DNA of 64,000 nucleotides from Anaerolineae bacterium (GTDB lineage: Bacteria > Chloroflexota > Anaerolineae > Aggregatilineales > Phototrophicaceae). The notes below the pieces were generated by a model that saw only the letters and a list, made by a program, of their open reading frames with translations, was not told the origin of the DNA and did not search any database. The stretch is from assembly GCA_022841825.1 (NCBI GenBank), contig JALHQT010000005.1, forward strand, positions 248,001-312,000, in the 5' to 3' direction. The translations under genes were made by a program, and so were the position numbers. Below are positions 60,356 through 64,000 of the stretch, piece after piece (the first letter of the stretch is position 1; each line of letters opens with the position of its first letter).

Positions 60356-61924
60356 TCATGACAAGCGGGCAAGGCGGAAACCTCTGTGGAAGTTCCTGCC
60401 ACAAGGATTACTCCCGATGCGGAAGTCGCAGCGAAAAATGCCTGAATAGTCAATAATCCAGGAACCACCCCCCAAAAAACGGGTTTCCGCCAGACTATTC
60501 ACATCATTCGTGCCTGCATCAGTATCGGTCAGACACCACTCCCAGACATTCCCCGCCATATCGATCACGTTGAAGGGACTATTGCCTTTGCCTTCATACT
60601 CACGCACCGGTGTGGTCACCTCGCTTTCGCAAGGTTCAACCGAGTTGTTGCACCTCTGGCAATCCCAATCATTGCCCCAGGGGTACGCTCTGCTATCGTC
60701 TCCTTGTGCGGCATACCACCACTGCTCTTCCGTCAGCAGCATGATTGTCTCGCCAGTCACCTCGCTCAACCACAGGCAGTAGGCGACCGCTTCGTACCAC
60801 GACACACCGACGACAGGCTGCTCCGCCTCGTTCCATTTGCCATCGCGCCAGTAGCGCGGCTCGCCCCATGGCTTCCCGGTCTCTTTCAAGTTCGTGTCAT
60901 TCAACACCCAACCTCGGGCGCGTGCGTCCCACCCTGCCTCTGTCCACCAGCGGCGCTCGCCATAGCCCCCCGCGTCCACGAACAGCTTGAACTGCGCATT
61001 GGTGACCGGATATTTGCCGATCTTGTAGGGCTTTCCCGTCCAATTCTTGCCGATGGTGCCGGGAATATCGATCCAGGCAAAGGGGGCGGGCAGGAGCTTT
61101 GCGCTTGGCGTCAGGATTTGGCGCGGGCGGGCATCAACTGCGATTTCATCAGGATCATAGTCGGGAAAGGTTTTCCAGAAGGTTTGCAGCGCTGCCCACA
61201 CGGTTTCCGGGTCGGCGTAGCTCTCGATCACGCGCAGTCGTTTGTACTGCTTGTCACGCTCGGCAAGCCATGCCTGCTCTTCGCGAAAGCGATTTTCAGT
61301 CTCGATTTCGCTTTGTACGCGCAGTTCCTGGGCGTCCGGGTCAAAGGGGGTTGGGTCTTCGCCTGAAGCGCGAATCCGCCCCAGGATATTCAGCGCCTCC
61401 GACCAGTTGCGGGCGCGGAAGGCGGTGCCAAAGGCGTCGATGGCAGCATCGACATCAAAGCGCGATGGCGAGGAAGGCTGCGGCAGGGGTGCGCTTTCTG
61501 CCTGCACTCGGGTCGTCAGGCGGGACTTGTTTTCGCCTTTGCCGCGTGGCGTGACGTGCTCGCCCAGCCGTTTGAGCAAATCGCCATCGGGCATCCCCCC
61601 ATCTTCGACGCTGGCGAACTGCGTCAGCACGAACAACTCCCAGTTGTCGCCATTGAGCAGGAGCGGGAACATCGGCTTGCGCCATTGCAATGCCAGGAAG
61701 GTTTCTTTCTTCACCCACTCGGAGGCTTTTGATTCCGGCGTCATGATGACCAGAAACGCCCCGCAATCGCGCAACCCCGCGACAATCGCATCCCACCAGT
61801 CCACGCCATACTCGATGCCTGTGCGGTCTATCCAGACGTTGAAGCCGTTCGTCTGCAAGAAATCCGCCAGTCCATAGGCGTAATCTTTGTTCTGCTTGCT
61901 GTAGCTGACGAAGATATGTGACAT
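60356..61924 (-). CDS. TIR domain fused to a formylglycine-generating-enzyme (FGE/SUMF1-like) domain
   Basis: 522 residues. The TIR domain (1-140) begins MSHIFVSYSKQNKDYAYGLADFLQTNGFNVWIDRTGIEYG and holds MTPESKASEWVKKE, where Glu73 after Trp70 matches the catalytic Glu of NADase TIRs. A helical linker (about 175-290) leads to an FGE-sulfatase domain (about 305-522): FAWIDIPGTIGKNWTGKPYKIGKYPVTNAQFKLFVDAGGYGERRWWTEAG, PVVGVSWYEAVAYCLWLSEVTGETIMLLTEEQWWYAAQG, NVIDMAGNVWEWCLTD and RGGG-type FLGGGSWI. In this family the FGE part often acts as a sensor or binding domain rather than an oxidase. The start at 61924 (MSHIFVSY) is the standard TIR start. Neighbours are a toxin-antitoxin pair. Confidence 0.88.
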   Translation of the reverse strand: MSHIFVSYSKQNKDYAYGLADFLQTNGFNVWIDRTGIEYGVDWWDAIVAGLRDCGAFLVIMTPESKASEWVKKETFLALQWRKPMFPLLLNGDNWELFVLTQFASVEDGGMPDGDLLKRLGEHVTPRGKGENKSRLTTRVQAESAPLPQPSSPSRFDVDAAIDAFGTAFRARNWSEALNILGRIRASGEDPTPFDPDAQELRVQSEIETENRFREEQAWLAERDKQYKRLRVIESYADPETVWAALQTFWKTFPDYDPDEIAVDARPRQILTPSAKLLPAPFAWIDIPGTIGKNWTGKPYKIGKYPVTNAQFKLFVDAGGYGERRWWTEAGWDARARGWVLNDTNLKETGKPWGEPRYWRDGKWNEAEQPVVGVSWYEAVAYCLWLSEVTGETIMLLTEEQWWYAAQGDDSRAYPWGNDWDCQRCNNSVEPCESEVTTPVREYEGKGNSPFNVIDMAGNVWEWCLTDTDAGTNDVNSLAETRFLGGGSWIIDYSGIFRCDFRIGSNPCGRNFHRGFRLARLS

Positions 61925-62157
61925 GACTATACAGTTCCCGGCGGCAAGATTTCGCCCGATTATGCCGTTCGCTGCACACGCACGCAACGCGCGCATGTAG
62001 AGCCAATTGCAAGACGAAGCCCAAATTAGCGTGAGCAAATACAAACGTCTCTTAAATCGATCTCCATCAATATTTTATACGTTCTTCATAAAGCGCGGGC
62101 ACTATTGTGCACTGTACCTGTGAGAACGTTTACCGCTTCACAGAAGGACAATCGCCT

Positions 62158-63024
62158 ATGTCCAGCCCCGCGACCTATTTCATCCACATCACCGATACCC
62201 ACGTCAAAGCGCCGTCCGGCAAGCCATTCCTCAACCTGGATACTACCGCCAAGCTGCGCGCCATCTTCACAGCGGTGCGCGACCTCAGCATCGCGCCATC
62301 GTTCTTCGTCATCAGCGGCGACCTCGCCCACGAGGGCGATATCGAGGACTATCGCTTTCTCAAGACACTGATCGACGAAGAGAGCGCAGCGTTCGGCGTG
62401 CCGATCTTCGTCGCGCTCGGCAACCACGACCACCGCGCACCCTTCCGCGAGGGATTTCTGGGCGAAGCGCCCTCCGAAGAGCCGTACTACTACACGGCGA
62501 TGGTGGGCGATGCGCGCGTGATCGTTCTGAATTCGCAAATTCCCGGCAAAGTTGAAGGCGTCATCGACGAAACACAGCTCGCCTGGCTGCGCGACCAGCT
62601 CATTACACGCGCCCCCGGCGGCACCGTCCTCGTGCTGCATCATCCGCCCACGCCTAACACCATGCCTCTGCTCAAGGATCACGGTCTCACCAATCCTGAC
62701 GCGCTGGCAGAAGTCATTGCGGGCAGCGACATCGTCGGCGTGCTGTCCGGTCACATCCACTTCAACAGCATCGGCGTCTACGCGGGCACGCTGAGTGTCG
62801 CGCTGGCGGGCAGCGCCTTCAACCTCGACCCGACGACGCCATCGAGCATGAAGATGTTCGACAGCAGCGGCTACAGCCTCTGCATGATCCGCGACGGCAA
62901 GCTGATTGCGCAGCCGATGCCCATGCCCGGCGAACACCCCATGGTGCTTCACTGGCATGTCGGCGCGTCTCTTCACGACATCGCCGAGCATCCCGAACGT
63001 ATCCCGGAAGAAATCCGTTCGTAA
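62158..63024 (+). CDS. Calcineurin-like metallophosphoesterase (CpdA/3',5'-cyclic-nucleotide phosphodiesterase type)
   Basis: 288 residues. The five metal-ligand motifs are in order: HITDTHVK (D-x-H), FVISGDLAHEGD (GD), VALGNHDHR (GNHD), LVLHHPPTP (H) and GVLSGHIHFNS (GHxH). It hydrolyses a phosphodiester, possibly cyclic AMP or glycerophosphodiesters. AAGGA lies ten bases before the ATG at 62158. The next gene is a sugar-binding protein, a common neighbour of such enzymes in glycerol-phosphate uptake operons; this link is inferred. Confidence 0.9.
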   Translation: MSSPATYFIHITDTHVKAPSGKPFLNLDTTAKLRAIFTAVRDLSIAPSFFVISGDLAHEGDIEDYRFLKTLIDEESAAFGVPIFVALGNHDHRAPFREGFLGEAPSEEPYYYTAMVGDARVIVLNSQIPGKVEGVIDETQLAWLRDQLITRAPGGTVLVLHHPPTPNTMPLLKDHGLTNPDALAEVIAGSDIVGVLSGHIHFNSIGVYAGTLSVALAGSAFNLDPTTPSSMKMFDSSGYSLCMIRDGKLIAQPMPMPGEHPMVLHWHVGASLHDIAEHPERIPEEIRS

Positions 63025-63055
63025 GCGAAAGCCTTTGCGCTCTATGTCTTTTCTT

Positions 63056-63115
63056 TGGCGTCCCTGGCGTCCTGGCGGTTCCATCGAATCAACCGCCAGG
63101 ACGCCAGGGACGCCA
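63056..63115. repeat. Perfect 25-base inverted repeat, GGCGTCC type
   Basis: Left arm 63056-63080 starts TGGCGTCCCTGGCGTCCTGG; the right arm 63091-63115 is its exact complement ending GGGACGCCA, with a 10-base loop. T-rich bases precede and A-rich bases follow. It lies in the gap between the phosphoesterase and the binding protein; the diverged relative is at 52210. Confidence 0.9.
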
Positions 63116-63179
63116 GAAAAACCTTGTGCTTTCTGCTTCTGTTCCTTCGTCATGTGCTTCGATAAGGAGAATCTGTTCA

Positions 63180-64000
63180 ATGCGCAAGTTGTTCCTTGGT
63201 CTCGTATTCGTCGTCGCGCTGCTCATCACCGGCAGCGCCTTCGCCCAGGACTTCCCGACCATTCCTGAAGGCGAAACCGTCACCATCCGCTTCTACAGCT
63301 ACAACCTCGGCAATGCGACGTTTGGTCCCGGCACCGAACAACTCATCGCCGAGTTCATGGAACTGAACCCGAACGTCATCGTCGAAGGTGTCGCCGTGCC
63401 CGCCGGTGAAATGACGGCGCGCGTCCAGGCGGACATCGCCGCCGGAACGCCGCCGGATGTCGCGCAGCTCATCTTCGACGCGACCGATTTCATCGTCAAC
63501 AACTTCGCCGCGGTGCCGCTGGAAAGCATCGTCCCTGCCGAAGAACTGGCGGCGCATTTTGAAGGCTTCTCGCCCAACGGCTTGCGCCTGGGTCAGTTGA
63601 ACGACCAGACCTACGGCTTGGCATTCACCTTCAGCACGCCCGTCCTCTTCTACAATGCCGACGTGCTGCGCGCTGCCGGTCTCGACCCGGAAAACCCGCC
63701 GACGACCTGGGAAGAGGTCAAGGAAGCTTCGCTGACCATCACCGAAACGACCGACTTTGAAGGCGTCCACATCGCAGGCTTGGGCGGTTTCGATTGGCTG
63801 ACCCAGTCGCTCATCAACAGCAATGGCGGCAGCGTCATGAACGATGACCGCACCGAGATCGCCTTCGGAAGCGAAGAAGCGATTGGCGCGATTTCGATGT
63901 GGCAGGATCTTGTCCTGAGCGGCGCACACACCCGCCTGACCGATGGTGAGGCGGTCGAGACCATGTTCACCGGGCAGCTTGGCTTCTATCTTCAGACCAG
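63180..64000 (+). CDS. UgpB-type extracellular solute-binding protein, 3' end outside window
   Basis: 273 codons visible; no stop by the window end. AAGGAG lies ten bases upstream of the ATG at 63180. A signal peptide (MRKLFLGLVFVVALLITGSAFA, cut before QDFPT) precedes a family-1 binding fold: TVTIRFYSYNLGNATFGPGTEQLIAEFMELNPNVIVEGVAVP, RVQADIAAGTPPDVAQLIFD, YGLAFTFSTPVLFYNADVLRAAGLDPENPPTTWEEVKE, as in glycerol-3-phosphate and sugar importers. Partner permeases would lie beyond the window. It is separated from the phosphoesterase gene by the perfect hairpin. Confidence 0.9.
   Translation, partial: MRKLFLGLVFVVALLITGSAFAQDFPTIPEGETVTIRFYSYNLGNATFGPGTEQLIAEFMELNPNVIVEGVAVPAGEMTARVQADIAAGTPPDVAQLIFDATDFIVNNFAAVPLESIVPAEELAAHFEGFSPNGLRLGQLNDQTYGLAFTFSTPVLFYNADVLRAAGLDPENPPTTWEEVKEASLTITETTDFEGVHIAGLGGFDWLTQSLINSNGGSVMNDDRTEIAFGSEEAIGAISMWQDLVLSGAHTRLTDGEAVETMFTGQLGFYLQT

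Overview
The window is gene-dense, GC-rich bacterial chromosome with many tail-to-tail gene overlaps. The gene content suggests a member of the Chloroflexota (Anaerolineae-like). Indicators are several Uma2-family nuclease genes, sugar ABC importers with no ATPase gene beside them, a fused CrtY-type lycopene cyclase and a CrtI-type desaturase, an M16C peptidase, a TIR-sulfatase-modifying-factor fusion, secreted proteins with Thr/Pro linkers, and DUF433/DUF5615 genes. This placement is inferred from gene content; no rRNA, tRNA or other phylogenetic marker RNA was seen.

Layout. 0-8.9 kb: end of a REP-associated transposase, an MFS exporter, a radical SAM/SPASM protein, a STAND-type regulator (HTH, NB-ARC, TPR) and two proteins of unknown role, one secreted with a Thr/Pro/Ala linker. 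8.9-13.7 kb: a sugar importer operon (binding protein, MalF-like and MalG-like permeases) in which the MalG-like subunit carries a roughly 310-residue insertion. 13.8-17.5 kb: DUF971 operon, helix-hairpin-helix protein, a degenerate GyrB-like protein and a Uma2 nuclease. 17.6-19.4 kb: ThuA plus Gfo/Idh/MocA oxidoreductase. 19.6-24.2 kb: lycopene cyclase, a broken DUF5615/DUF433 toxin-antitoxin pair, BON protein and two GT2 glycosyltransferases. 24.2-28 kb: prfA-prmC and purU. 28-36.2 kb: PPC-domain protein, CNMP/bPH membrane protein, an AT-richer HEPN-like gene, M16C peptidase and an RTX protein. 36.5-41.3 kb: TetR and its divergent membrane protein/SDR operon, B12-radical SAM and a serine hydrolase. 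41.9-47.5 kb: secreted trypsin-like protease, alpha/beta hydrolase, dienelactone hydrolase with an orphan ABC permease pair, and dinB. 47.5-55.4 kb: Uma2, crtI, SPL-type radical SAM, Uma2, M15-like secreted protein, CPA antiporter, cytochrome c lipoprotein and a beta-propeller-like secreted protein. 55.7-64 kb: MDR oxidoreductase next to clpB, a VapBC-like pair, TIR-FGE fusion, metallophosphoesterase and the start of another sugar-binding protein.

The most striking feature is a scattered family of short perfect or near-perfect palindromes, each flanked on one side by GTAGG/CCTAC. Their arms differ from copy to copy but stay complementary. At least 19 copies are present, singly or as pairs. 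Some sit in frame inside genes: one in the radical SAM gene, one in the transposase, and an inverted pair in the linker of prmC. The REP-associated transposase at the left edge is the natural candidate for their mobiliser. Other intergenic repeats (GTGATGAGG-type, GGCGTCC-type and CACGAAGG-type) form further inverted structures.

Functionally the region mixes housekeeping genes (release factor and its methylase, ClpB, PurU, DinB), sugar uptake and catabolism, carotenoid synthesis, cell-surface and secreted proteins, and remnants of accessory genes (Uma2 fragments, a broken toxin, a duplicated clpB tail). This is consistent with continual small-scale insertion and decay.
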